From Planktothricoides sp. SR001 (GTDB lineage: Bacteria > Cyanobacteriota > Cyanobacteriia > Cyanobacteriales > Laspinemataceae), in NCBI RefSeq assembly GCF_001276715.1, contig NZ_LIUQ01000005.1, forward strand, positions 92,208 through 156,207: 64,000 bases of DNA, written 5' to 3'. The translations under genes and the position numbers were made by a program. Positions 48,201 through 55,502 of the stretch are shown here, one piece after another; the stretch's first letter is position 1; each line of letters begins with the position of its first letter. The notes below the pieces were generated by a model. It made no database searches and had not been told where the DNA came from. It was given only the letters and a program-made list of their open reading frames with translations.

Positions 48201-50207
48201 GCTGTCTTCAAGGGACATGAGGATTGGGTCAGGTCAGTAGCATTTTCCCCGGATGGGTCAAAGATTGTTTCTGGGAGTAAGGACAAGACGATTCGGCTGT
48301 GGGATATTCAGTCCGGTTCAGAATTAGCCGTATTCAATGGCCATGAGGATGTGGTCAGGTCAGTAGCATTTTCCCCGGATAGGTCAAAGATTGCTTCTGG
48401 GAGTAAGGACAAGACGATTCGGCTGTGGGATATTCAGTCCGGTTCAGAATTAGCCGTATTCAATGGCCATGAGTCTATTGTCACTTCAGTAGCATTTTCC
48501 CCGGATGGGTCAAAGATTGCTTCTGGGAGTAGGGACAACACGATTCGCCTGTGGGATGTCAAGTCCGGATCAAAATTAGCCATCTTCAAGGGACATGAGG
48601 ATTGGGTCAGGTCAGTAGCATTTTCCCCGGATGGGTCAAAGATTGTTTCTGGGAGTCATGACAACACGATTCGCCTGTGGGATGTCAAGTCTCAGTCAGA
48701 ATTAGCCGTTTTCAAAGGCCATGAGTCTTTTGTGTTTTCAGTAGCATTTTCCCCGGATGGGTCAAAGATTGTTTCTGAGAGTTATGACAACACGATTCGC
48801 CTGTGGGATGTCAACTCCAGGTTAGAATTAGGTGTCTTTAATCTTGACTCTACTGTTTACTCAGTAGCATATTCCCCGGATGGGTCAAAGATTGTTTCTG
48901 GGAGTTTGGACAACACAATTCGACTGTGGGATGTCAAGTCTCGATCAGGATTAGCCGTCTTAAAAGGCCATGAGTATTCTGTATTTTCCGTAGCATTTTC
49001 CCCAGATGGTGACAGAATTGTGTCTGGGAGTGCGGACAGGACTATTCGTTTGTGGGATATCAACTCCAGGTCAGAATTAGCCGTTTTCAAAGGCCATGAG
49101 GATTTTGTCTACTCAGTAGCATTTTCCCCTGATGGGTCAAAGATTGTTTCTGGGAGTAGGGACGGGACGGTTCGGCTGTGGTTAGGAACTTGGCAGGGTT
49201 GGTTGGATGCTGGGTGTGACAAGCTGCGGTTGCATCCGGTGTTTGTGGAGGCGGGTGATCCCCCCAACCCCCCGATCATCGGGGGGCTAGAAAACGATCC
49301 CCCCAACCCCCCGATCATCGGGGGGCTAGGAGATGATTCCGTTTCAAAAGGGGGGCTAAGAGAAGATGATCCCCCCAACCCCCCGATCATCGGGGGGCTT
49401 TCGGGAGATGGGGAAGACTTGCAAATAGCCAGTGAAGCTGTGGAAACTTGTGAAAAAGGGATTAAAGAAAATGGTGAAAGTATATGGAATAACCAGGAAA
49501 AAGCCGAGTTTTGGGTCAGGCAAGGTTTGGCTGTAGCGCGGTTGACTGGAGATTTTGCCGCCGCGAAAGAGAAGTTTGACCAAGCCAAACAGTTGGAGCA
49601 AAAGTTTTATCAGTCTTTAGGATATGATCCACAGATTAAAGCTAAAGAATTAAGAGCCTCGGTGTTAGTTTCTGAAGGGGAAAAATTAGGAAAAGAAGGC
49701 AAGTTACAAGAAAGCATCGCCAAGTTCCAGGAAGCTAAAACCCTCGATGATTCCTTAAAGTTTGACCCGGAAGCGAAGGCAAAATCATTGGTGGTGCCTG
49801 CTTTAGTGAATCAGGCAGTCGAGTTAATAAAAGAAGATCATGCTACTGAAGCATTAGCTAAGTATAAGGAAGCACAAAAGCTAGATGCTCAATTAAAACA
49901 ATCAGATATATCGGATTTAAATAACTTATGTCGCTATGGCAGTTTGCGAGGTTATGCGGCTGAGTTGATGAGTGCGTGCGAAATGGCGGTGACACGCGAT
50001 CCCAATCATGGAGGTATTCGGGATAGTCGCGGGGTAGCGCGGGCTTTAACTGGGGATTATGCGGGGGCAATTTCAGATTTGGAGGCATTTATTAAGTGGA
50101 CTAATAATGATGAGAGCAAAGCACAGCGTCAGGGTTGGGTGGATGCGTTGAAGAAGGGGAAGAATCCGTTTACAGAGGAGGTGTTGCAGGAGTTGTTAGA
50201 GGAGTGA
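45297..50207 (+). CDS. triple-TIR, transmembrane, 14-WD40, helical-repeat protein
   Basis: The product has 1636 residues. Three TIR modules lie at about 1-160, 235-345 and 418-545. Each has a candidate catalytic Glu in the Cys-containing helix (Glu78 in YCQKE, Glu308 in YCQTE, Glu492 in YCSDE) and is followed by a conserved helical segment (H..L...A.EWE...LL.G......AE.WL, then LQ..F). The middle module is the most diverged (FIRYAEPDRE replaces FISYSRTD). A membrane helix spans about 623-646. Fourteen WD40 repeats (about 719-1305) would make two seven-blade propellers. A repeat-derived linker (PPNPPIIGGL three times) and a TPR-like tail complete it. TIR domains in bacteria often hydrolyse NAD+ in defence or cell death; no NTPase switch domain is present, and WD40 would bind a partner. 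Function is inferred only. Confidence 0.92.
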   Translation: MTKFYNAFISYGRADSKEFATKLYNCLTSAGFNIWFDQNDIPLGVDFQNQIDDGIAKADNFLFIIAPHAVNSPYCQKEINRALKYNKRIIPLLHIEQITQEIWQERNPQGTKEDWEAYQAKGLDSSLTNMPPKIGKINWVYFREDADNFDTSLAGLIEVFHSHEDYVRQHTEILAKAREWEQNKKPSRYLLIGQERQAAEAWLDIRFKEEQAPCQPSDLHCEYICESIKNANNLLTQVFIRYAEPDREVMEKLTRTLQREKITIWTERSDIKKRMSFQEKLHRGIAIADNFVYLVSPESLTAHYCQTEIDLALSYHKRIICFIVPNKDTETLPEFSYEYQANELIKQIKDDEAYYHQHKILLVQALKWQEQNHNPSILFRGYNLQHFQAWLKIAETHDHPPTDLQKEFLTASSQHQAKSLEVFISYSRTDSDLARKINDALQFQGKTTWFDQESIAAGTDFQQEIYRGIENSDNFLFIISPHSVSSAYCSDEVEYAEKLNKRFVTILYRQVEPKTLHPALAKVQWIDFTQHEGDFYANFSELVRTLDTDRDHVQSHTLWSQRALEWEEKSQTKDLLLRGSELNVAESWLRESEAENKQPPATDLQKKFIAKSRQQNRNNRLLQIGLVAAFIILVSGAAVIAVLFGLQAKEQERKANQLATEANIKADTLFAKSLVDADPVDALIRAIQVTGRSQKDLGQVLPLVQSSLFAALQVTHERNLFKGHEDYVWSVAISPDGKIIVSGSGDGTIRLWDINSGSDLAVRNLESSVNSVAFSPDGSKIVSGSGDGTIRLWDIKSRSELAVFKGHEDYIFSVAFSPDGSKIVSGSGDGTIRLWDIKSRSELAVFKGHEDYISSVAFSPDGSKIVSGSGDQTIRLWDINSESDLAVRNLESSVNSVAFSPDGSKIVSGSGDNTIRLWDVNSESELAVFKGHKDSVSSVAFSADGSKIASGSEDNTIRLWDVNSGLELAVFKGHEDWVRSVAFSPDGSKIVSGSKDKTIRLWDIQSGSELAVFNGHEDVVRSVAFSPDRSKIASGSKDKTIRLWDIQSGSELAVFNGHESIVTSVAFSPDGSKIASGSRDNTIRLWDVKSGSKLAIFKGHEDWVRSVAFSPDGSKIVSGSHDNTIRLWDVKSQSELAVFKGHESFVFSVAFSPDGSKIVSESYDNTIRLWDVNSRLELGVFNLDSTVYSVAYSPDGSKIVSGSLDNTIRLWDVKSRSGLAVLKGHEYSVFSVAFSPDGDRIVSGSADRTIRLWDINSRSELAVFKGHEDFVYSVAFSPDGSKIVSGSRDGTVRLWLGTWQGWLDAGCDKLRLHPVFVEAGDPPNPPIIGGLENDPPNPPIIGGLGDDSVSKGGLREDDPPNPPIIGGLSGDGEDLQIASEAVETCEKGIKENGESIWNNQEKAEFWVRQGLAVARLTGDFAAAKEKFDQAKQLEQKFYQSLGYDPQIKAKELRASVLVSEGEKLGKEGKLQESIAKFQEAKTLDDSLKFDPEAKAKSLVVPALVNQAVELIKEDHATEALAKYKEAQKLDAQLKQSDISDLNNLCRYGSLRGYAAELMSACEMAVTRDPNHGGIRDSRGVARALTGDYAGAISDLEAFIKWTNNDESKAQRQGWVDALKKGKNPFTEEVLQELLEE
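47451..49190 (+). repeat. WD40-coding tandem repeats, about 126 bp per unit
   Basis: Fourteen tandem units encode S.VAFSPDGSKIVSGS and D.TIRLWD cores. Many are nearly identical in DNA (for example GTTTCTGGAAGTGGGGACGG recurs in units 1 to 3), showing recent duplication or gene conversion. Units 2 and 5 share an odd start (NLESSVNS) in place of KGHEDY, which indicates a three-unit block duplication. Unit 12 (NLDSTVYS) is similar. Confidence 0.95.
49256..49402 (+). repeat. palindromic GATCATCGGGGGG repeats inside the TIR-WD40 gene
   Basis: CCCCCCAACCCCCCGATCAT followed by CGGGGGGCT occurs three times (about 49261-49290, 49302-49330 and 49373-49400), each a hairpin CCCCCCGATCATCGGGGGG. They are read in frame as PPNPPIIGGL and form most of the linker between propeller and tail. 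This looks like a dispersed intergenic repeat that has entered a gene and been kept in frame. Confidence 0.9.
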
Positions 50208-50213
50208 TTAATT

Positions 50214-50281
50214 CACCACAAAGACACAAAGGACACAAAGGTCTTAATTATCTCTTCGTGTTCTTTGTGCCTTTGTGGTTT
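50214..50281. terminator. ACCACAAAG hairpin after the TIR-WD40 gene
   Basis: ACCACAAAGACACAAAGGAC pairs imperfectly with GTTCTTTGTGCCTTTGTGGT, giving a long hairpin just after the stop of the TIR-WD40 gene. Half of a related sequence (CTTTGTGTCCTTCGTGTCTC) appears at 63954-63973, so this is also a dispersed repeat. It may end transcription. Confidence 0.6.
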
Positions 50282-50309
50282 ACAGAGGTTTTCTTTCTTA
50301 CTGAACCAC

Positions 50310-50460
50310 GGTAGGGCGAAGCATTCCGGTAGGGGCGAAGCATTCCGGTAATCAGATTAATATTTTTAGCAATAATTTGTCTGCCGGAATGCTTCGCCCT
50401 TACAATATTTTGATCAATAATTTGTCTGCCGGAATGCTTCGCCCCTACAGGTATTTTTAA
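50310..50460. repeat. GGGGCGAAGCATTCCGG repeats in both orientations
   Basis: GGGCGAAGCATTCCGGTA occurs twice directly (50313-50351) and its complement GCCGGAATGCTTCGCCC twice downstream (about 50383-50400 and 50428-50446). The layout is the same as at 41.58-41.8 kb. It lies between convergent genes. Confidence 0.9.
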
Positions 50461-50487
50461 TTAAAAATAGTAGAACTTCCCGGTGCT

Positions 50488-51219
50488 CTATTCCCCTTGG
50501 GGATATTGTTCCCATAAATCACAAATCAGCCGCAAACTTTGATAATTTCCCTGACCTAAAATCAAATGATCCAAAATCGGTACTTGTAAATATTGCCCCC
50601 CTTGTAACAAATGACTGGTTAGGTCAATATCTTCGGGACTGGGTTCTAAATTTCCCGAAGGATGATTATGGGCAATAATGATTCGCGAAGCCCCTTGACG
50701 CAACACTTCCCGGAAAATTTCTCGCGGATGGGCCAGGGTTTCCGTTGCTGTCCCAATAGTCATTACTTTTGTGCCAATTAGACGATTTTTTACATCCAAC
50801 AATAACACCGCAAACTTTTCTTGGGCTTGCCACATTAAATCATGGGCTAATGCTGCTGCTGCTTTATCTGGGTCATCAATAATTTGTCGTTCTGGAGGAC
50901 GAGAATAAAACACTCGTTTGCCCAGTTCCACTGCCGCTAAAATTGTGGTGGCTTTAGCAGGGCCGAGTCCGGGAATTTCGGTTAATTCTTGCACCGTCAT
51001 ATCCCGGAGAAGTTCCAGGGGGTCGCGTTGGTTTTCGCTTAATTTCTGTAAAATATGCTGTCCTAAACCTACCGCCGATAATTTTCCTTGCCCTTGACCC
51101 GTGCGTAAGAGAATGGCAATTAATTCAGCGGTGGATAAAATTTTTGGGCCATAAGCCATTAAGCGTTCTCGCGGTCTTTCACTAAGCGGTAAATCTGCAA
51201 TTCTGAGGCTATAGGTCAT
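50488..51219 (-). CDS. radC: RadC family JAB1/MPN protein
   Basis: The product has 243 residues. It begins [20 protein letters not shown], has a helix-hairpin-helix [20 protein letters not shown] (about 77-96), and the JAMM metal motif [14 protein letters not shown] near residues 174-187, all standard for RadC. The name reflects an old DNA repair link that has been questioned; family biochemistry remains uncertain. It stands alone between repeat clusters. Confidence 0.95.
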   Translation of the reverse strand: MTYSLRIADLPLSERPRERLMAYGPKILSTAELIAILLRTGQGQGKLSAVGLGQHILQKLSENQRDPLELLRDMTVQELTEIPGLGPAKATTILAAVELGKRVFYSRPPERQIIDDPDKAAAALAHDLMWQAQEKFAVLLLDVKNRLIGTKVMTIGTATETLAHPREIFREVLRQGASRIIIAHNHPSGNLEPSPEDIDLTSHLLQGGQYLQVPILDHLILGQGNYQSLRLICDLWEQYPQGE

Positions 51220-51235
51220 GGCAGGACAGCAAGAT

Positions 51236-51292
51236 AATTGTTGGTTGTTGGTTGGTTGTTGTTGGTTGTTGTTGGTTGTTGGTTGTTAATTG
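51236..51292. repeat. TTGTTGGTTG simple repeat
   Basis: TTGTTGGTTGTTGGTTGG-type sequence just upstream of radC is another copy of the G/T-rich family at 17.8 and 29.8 kb. It overlaps the place where the radC promoter would be expected. Confidence 0.85.
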
Positions 51293-51429
51293 CCAATTAT
51301 ATCGTAGGGCGACACAGATTCTCATTATATTTTTATAAGAGTATTTTCGCAGAATTTGGGTAAATTGTCAATAGGAAAATCTATTTTTTTCAGAGTTATT
51401 GATAGGATGTTCTCTCCAAGGTGCAGAGG

Positions 51430-51665
<236 letters not shown>

Positions 51666-51787
51666 TTCTTTTGTACGGGCGAATTGCCATTCGCCCCTAC
51701 CACTTTTCACTTTTCACTTTCTTCCCCCACACCCAACAACCAAAGAATCCCTACCCAAAGAATCCCTACCCAACAACCAACAACCTC

Positions 51788-52681
51788 TTACATACTTTTC
51801 ACCGCTTCCGCGAGTAATTTGACCAGCGTTACCAGTTGTTTTTTCTTAAATGCGCCTAACAAGGCTTTCGCAGCAGCTTTGGGTTCTAGGTCGATCGCTA
51901 TTTGGTTTTCGCCTAAGCCCTTGGCAGGACCCGCTAGTTGGACGAGGACGGGACTAGGCCCGATCGCATTGGTTTGACCCAAAACCACTAAATCACTGGC
52001 CATTTTTAGTTCTTTGATGATTACCGGGGCTAAGGTGGGGTAGAGGTTATCTGGATTGGCGATCGCTTGACTCGCTGCTTTGACAATTTTTTGCCAAGGT
52101 TCGATAGCGAGTTCCTTGTCTAATTCCGCTAATTTTGTACATAAATAACCCAATTTTTTCCGGTTAGCATCAGTGGCAGTTTGTTTAAAAATTTGCAGCA
52201 TTTCTCGCAAAAATTCCACAGCTTTTTCTCCAAATTCTGGATCGATTCCTTCATCTTCAGGAACACCAATTAATTGATGCAGGTATTTTTCTAAATCGAT
52301 AAAAGCCGGTTCAGATTCTTTAACAATCCTATTACTTTGTTCGTCACTCAGCCCTTCAGGACTCGCCAGGTGATTGAGTAAGTCCCGCAGGGTATCAAAT
52401 CCTTTTAAAAATAACGTTTCTAGTTTTTGATTCGCCTCAATGGGGTTTTCTTTGAGAATTTTAAAAGCATCCTCTAAGCGGTGGGCTGTTTTTTGAATGC
52501 TGCTAAATCCTAACATTGCTGCACCGCCTTTCACCGAATGAGCAGCGCGAAATAATTCTTGTAAGGTTTCGGGATCTTGCATTGTTGCGTCTAAATCCAA
52601 TAACCCTTTTTCCAAGGTATCGAGGTGTTCTTTGGCTTCCTCGATGAAATACATCATAATCTGTTGTTGTCTTTCGTCCAC
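51788..52681 (-). CDS. Hpt-domain (histidine phosphotransfer) protein
   Basis: The product has 297 residues. Residues about 1-115 form an Hpt domain with phospho-acceptor His in AAHSVKGGAAMLG (near residue 48) and the helical LEDAFKILKENP block. The remaining part (about 120-297) is helical with no recognised motif. It resembles the isolated Hpt part of CheA-type kinases in cyanobacterial chemotaxis-like or pilus-control systems, but no CheA, CheW or receiver gene is adjacent. It could pass phosphate from hybrid kinases such as the one at 19.6-25.2 kb; this is only possible, not shown. Confidence 0.85.
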   Translation of the reverse strand: MDERQQQIMMYFIEEAKEHLDTLEKGLLDLDATMQDPETLQELFRAAHSVKGGAAMLGFSSIQKTAHRLEDAFKILKENPIEANQKLETLFLKGFDTLRDLLNHLASPEGLSDEQSNRIVKESEPAFIDLEKYLHQLIGVPEDEGIDPEFGEKAVEFLREMLQIFKQTATDANRKKLGYLCTKLAELDKELAIEPWQKIVKAASQAIANPDNLYPTLAPVIIKELKMASDLVVLGQTNAIGPSPVLVQLAGPAKGLGENQIAIDLEPKAAAKALLGAFKKKQLVTLVKLLAEAVKSM

Positions 52682-52803
52682 GGCTAAGTCTCCGAAATCT
52701 ACTAATATTTACACTCAATTTACACTCAATATTAATTAAATTAGGCAGAAAATTAGGTAGAAAATTAGGCTGATAATTAGGCGGTAATTTTCTGCGGCCA
52801 TTT

Positions 52804-52983
52804 GATCGCGAGATTGCTTCGCAACACTATCGCGAGATTGCTTCGTAACGCTATCGCGAGATTGCTTCGCAACGCTATCGCGAGATTGCTTCGCAACGCT
52901 ATCGCGAGATTGCTTCGCAACGCTATCGCGAGATTGCTTCGCAACGCTATCGCGAGATTGCTTCGCAACGCTATCGCGATCGC
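52804..52983. repeat. 24-bp tandem repeat array (about 7.5 copies)
   Basis: The unit ATCGCGAGATTGCTTCGCAACGCT (24 bp) repeats head to tail without spacers; the first two copies have small changes (AACACT, GTAACG). The unit holds CGCGA/TCGCG and TTGCTTCGCAA self-complementary parts. It is read as repeated short peptides on both strands, with no ribosome site, so it is a DNA repeat and not a gene. It lies upstream of the Hpt gene (minus strand) and ends in a HIP1-like ATCGCGATCGCC. Confidence 0.92.
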
Positions 52984-53318
52984 CTTGGGGTAAAACTCAG
53001 GTTAAAAAAGACCAGAAAAATACCTCGGCACGATTGCTTGATGACTGACTCTAGCTTAACGGTTCTGACATTCTTTACACCTGATTGTTAGAATTAGAAA
53101 TTTCAATGCTTGCTTAGGGCTATTGTAAGCAAAAATTAAACACATATGACTGACGGATTTACCCCAAATGTAGAGTGGGATTCCCGCCGCCAACCCATAT
53201 AGATAGCGTTTAATGGGTATAGTTGTGGAAATGCTGACCCTATGAACATTTGGCGACAAGTTGCGTCTAGCCCTGGATACCAGACTATTTCAGAAAATTC
53301 TCAGACTACCGATAGACT
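52984..53318. other. intergenic region before the FAD oxidoreductase gene
   Basis: No gene or clear repeat is visible. The region should contain the promoter of the oxidoreductase gene; TTGCGTCTAGCCCTGGATAC near 53261 gives no convincing promoter match. Confidence 0.4.
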
Positions 53319-55388
53319 ATGCAGCAAAAAGACGCAGCTAAAAGACTCAGGGGTCATCAAAGCCGCATTTCATGGGGCTTAACTGTGTGTTTGACCATCA
53401 CTTCTTTCGGACTACCCACAGAGGTGGCAAAGGCGACTCCACCGAGAAACCCCGATAAAGAGGAAACTTGTGAAATTCTAGTTGTCGGTGGGGGACTAGC
53501 AGGGGCTGCTACAGCTTATGAAGGCTTATTAGCCGGTCACACTGTTTGTATGACGGAAATTACTGATTGGGTGGGGGGTCAAATTTCTTCCCAGGGGACT
53601 TCCGCTTTGGATGAACGCCCGACCCAACGACAAATGCTGTATTATCAACGCGGTTATCTGAAGTTGCGCGATCGCATTCAGCGACACTATGGCAAACTTA
53701 ATCCGGGTCAATGCTGGGTTAGTGAATCTTGTTTTCTGCCGGAGGATGGCCATAAGCTGCTGATGCGGGTGTTAAAAGAGGCAGAGAAAAAGGGCAAGGG
53801 CAAGCTGAAATGGTATCCCAACACGGTGATTAAAGATTTGGATATCGCTAATTCTCAGATTAGAAGCGCGATCGCCATTCAACACCGACCAGCCCAGGGT
53901 ACACCACCGTTGAATACTCTGCCCCTTTCCCAAACCATTGAAGACTCTTATCGTTACGAAAATTCCCGGCTATTCGATAAAACCATTATCCGCTTTGTCC
54001 CCCAACCGCCCAAGGTCAAACGCGGTCAAACCCCACCCCCTCGCCCCGCAGACTGGTATGTGGTGGAAGCCACGGAAACCGGGGAACTGATTGCCCTAGC
54101 TGATGTCCCGTACCGCTTAGGCATTGATCCGCGATCGGCCTTTGAACCCTCTTCTTCTAGTGTCAACGGCGATCCTTATTGCACCCAAGGGTTTACTTAT
54201 ACCTTTGCTATGCAAGCCACCAAAGACCCCCAAGACCATAAATTGCCAGATTTTTACGAACGCTATGCCCCTTATTACAGTTATGAATTACCTCGATTAG
54301 CCAACTTTAACCTGGTTTACACTTATCGGCGGATTTGGAGTGCCAAACATCACAAAAATCTGCCCGCAAATGTCCGGGAATGGCCGATTAATCCTGGGGA
54401 TATTTCCATGCAAAACTGGACTTGGGGCAATGACTACCGACCGGGTACGTCTCAAGATAACTTAATTTATACCCGCGACCAACTCGAAGCTACAGGTCAG
54501 CTTGAACCGGGCGGCTGGTTGGGGGGACTGCGGACGGAAACCCTGGCAGCGGGTGAAGAACACGCCAAAGGTTATTTTTATTGGCTGGTGACTGGAACTA
54601 CTGACTCCCAGTTAGGGGATGGGGTGAAAAAGCCTTATCCTAATCATCGGTATATGAGTGGCTATGATTCCCCAATGGCTACGGCGCATGGCTTGTCAAA
54701 GTATCCTTATATGCGCGAAGGCAGACGGATTATTGGTCGCCCTTCTTGGAGTCATCCTGATGGCTTTACTCTGTGGGAAATTGATATTTCTCGCCAAGAT
54801 TATAGTAATGAGTTTTATCGCGTGAATTTGCTGCCAGAACAGTTCCGGCAGTTAAAAATTGCTTTGGCTGGTCTGGAAATGGCTGGTGCTATTGGGGGCG
54901 CTAAACCCCTGACGGAAATTACTAAGCGATCGCGATCGACGATTTTCCCAGATACGGTGGGTATTGGCCATTATGCGATCGACTTTCATCCCTGCATGAG
55001 CTTCTCCCCAGCAGAAGCCCCAGGCAATACGGAACGGGAAGGCGAACGCCAAGGTCAAGGGAACGCTTATCCTTTTGAAGTGCCTTTGCGTGCTATGATT
55101 CCCCAAAAAATTGACAATATGCTGGTTGCAGGCAAGAGTATCGCCACCAGTCATGTAGCCGCCGCCGCTTATCGGGTGCATTCCTTTGAATGGTCTGTGG
55201 GCGCTGCGGCGGGAACCACGATCAATTTTGCGATGGAAAAGGGCATTTTACCTTATGAAATGGTGGATGAATTGCCCCGCAAAGAACCGGATTTAGAATT
55301 ATTACAACGGCGGTTAGAAATGAATGGTAATCCGGTGATTTTCCCCGATACTTCCATTTTTAATAATTCTTGGGAAAACTGGAGATAG
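53319..55388 (+). CDS. FAD-dependent oxidoreductase with N-terminal signal
   Basis: The product has 689 residues. A hydrophobic N-terminal segment (about 18-40, SWGLTVCLTITSFGLPTEVA) looks like a signal peptide or anchor. The FAD-binding Rossmann motif ILVVGGGLAGAATAYE is at about 54-69, followed by DWVGGQISSQG. C-terminal PQKIDNMLVAGKSIATSHVA and AAGTTINFAME close the FAD fold, matching the FAD_oxidored family found in bacteria. The substrate is unknown. Probably exported, so FAD would be bound before or during export (a Tat twin-Arg motif is not clear). It converges with tamB across a GC-rich hairpin. Confidence 0.88.
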   Translation: MQQKDAAKRLRGHQSRISWGLTVCLTITSFGLPTEVAKATPPRNPDKEETCEILVVGGGLAGAATAYEGLLAGHTVCMTEITDWVGGQISSQGTSALDERPTQRQMLYYQRGYLKLRDRIQRHYGKLNPGQCWVSESCFLPEDGHKLLMRVLKEAEKKGKGKLKWYPNTVIKDLDIANSQIRSAIAIQHRPAQGTPPLNTLPLSQTIEDSYRYENSRLFDKTIIRFVPQPPKVKRGQTPPPRPADWYVVEATETGELIALADVPYRLGIDPRSAFEPSSSSVNGDPYCTQGFTYTFAMQATKDPQDHKLPDFYERYAPYYSYELPRLANFNLVYTYRRIWSAKHHKNLPANVREWPINPGDISMQNWTWGNDYRPGTSQDNLIYTRDQLEATGQLEPGGWLGGLRTETLAAGEEHAKGYFYWLVTGTTDSQLGDGVKKPYPNHRYMSGYDSPMATAHGLSKYPYMREGRRIIGRPSWSHPDGFTLWEIDISRQDYSNEFYRVNLLPEQFRQLKIALAGLEMAGAIGGAKPLTEITKRSRSTIFPDTVGIGHYAIDFHPCMSFSPAEAPGNTEREGERQGQGNAYPFEVPLRAMIPQKIDNMLVAGKSIATSHVAAAAYRVHSFEWSVGAAAGTTINFAMEKGILPYEMVDELPRKEPDLELLQRRLEMNGNPVIFPDTSIFNNSWENWR

Positions 55389-55415
55389 TCGCCTGATCGG
55401 AAACTGTGAATCATG

Positions 55416-55436
55416 GGGCGGGTTTCCAACCCGCCC
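55416..55436. terminator. GC-rich hairpin between convergent genes
   Basis: GGGCGGGTT-TCC-AACCCGCCC is a perfect 9-bp stem 28 bp after the FAD oxidoreductase stop. No T run follows, so it may be a dispersed repeat acting as a roadblock rather than a true intrinsic terminator. Confidence 0.5.
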
Positions 55437-55502
55437 GTAGTAAGCGAGAAAAGAAATCCGGTTTCTGAGTCTCCCGTTCCGCAACTAGGTTTTGGTCGCC
55501 GT

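Noticed and set aside
52804..52983. CRISPR array
   Set aside because: Repeats are head to tail with no unique spacers, and no cas genes are near.
52777..52993. Open frames on both strands over the 24-bp array
   Set aside because: They encode only repeated short peptides on both strands, with no ribosome site; the frame is open because 24 is a multiple of three.
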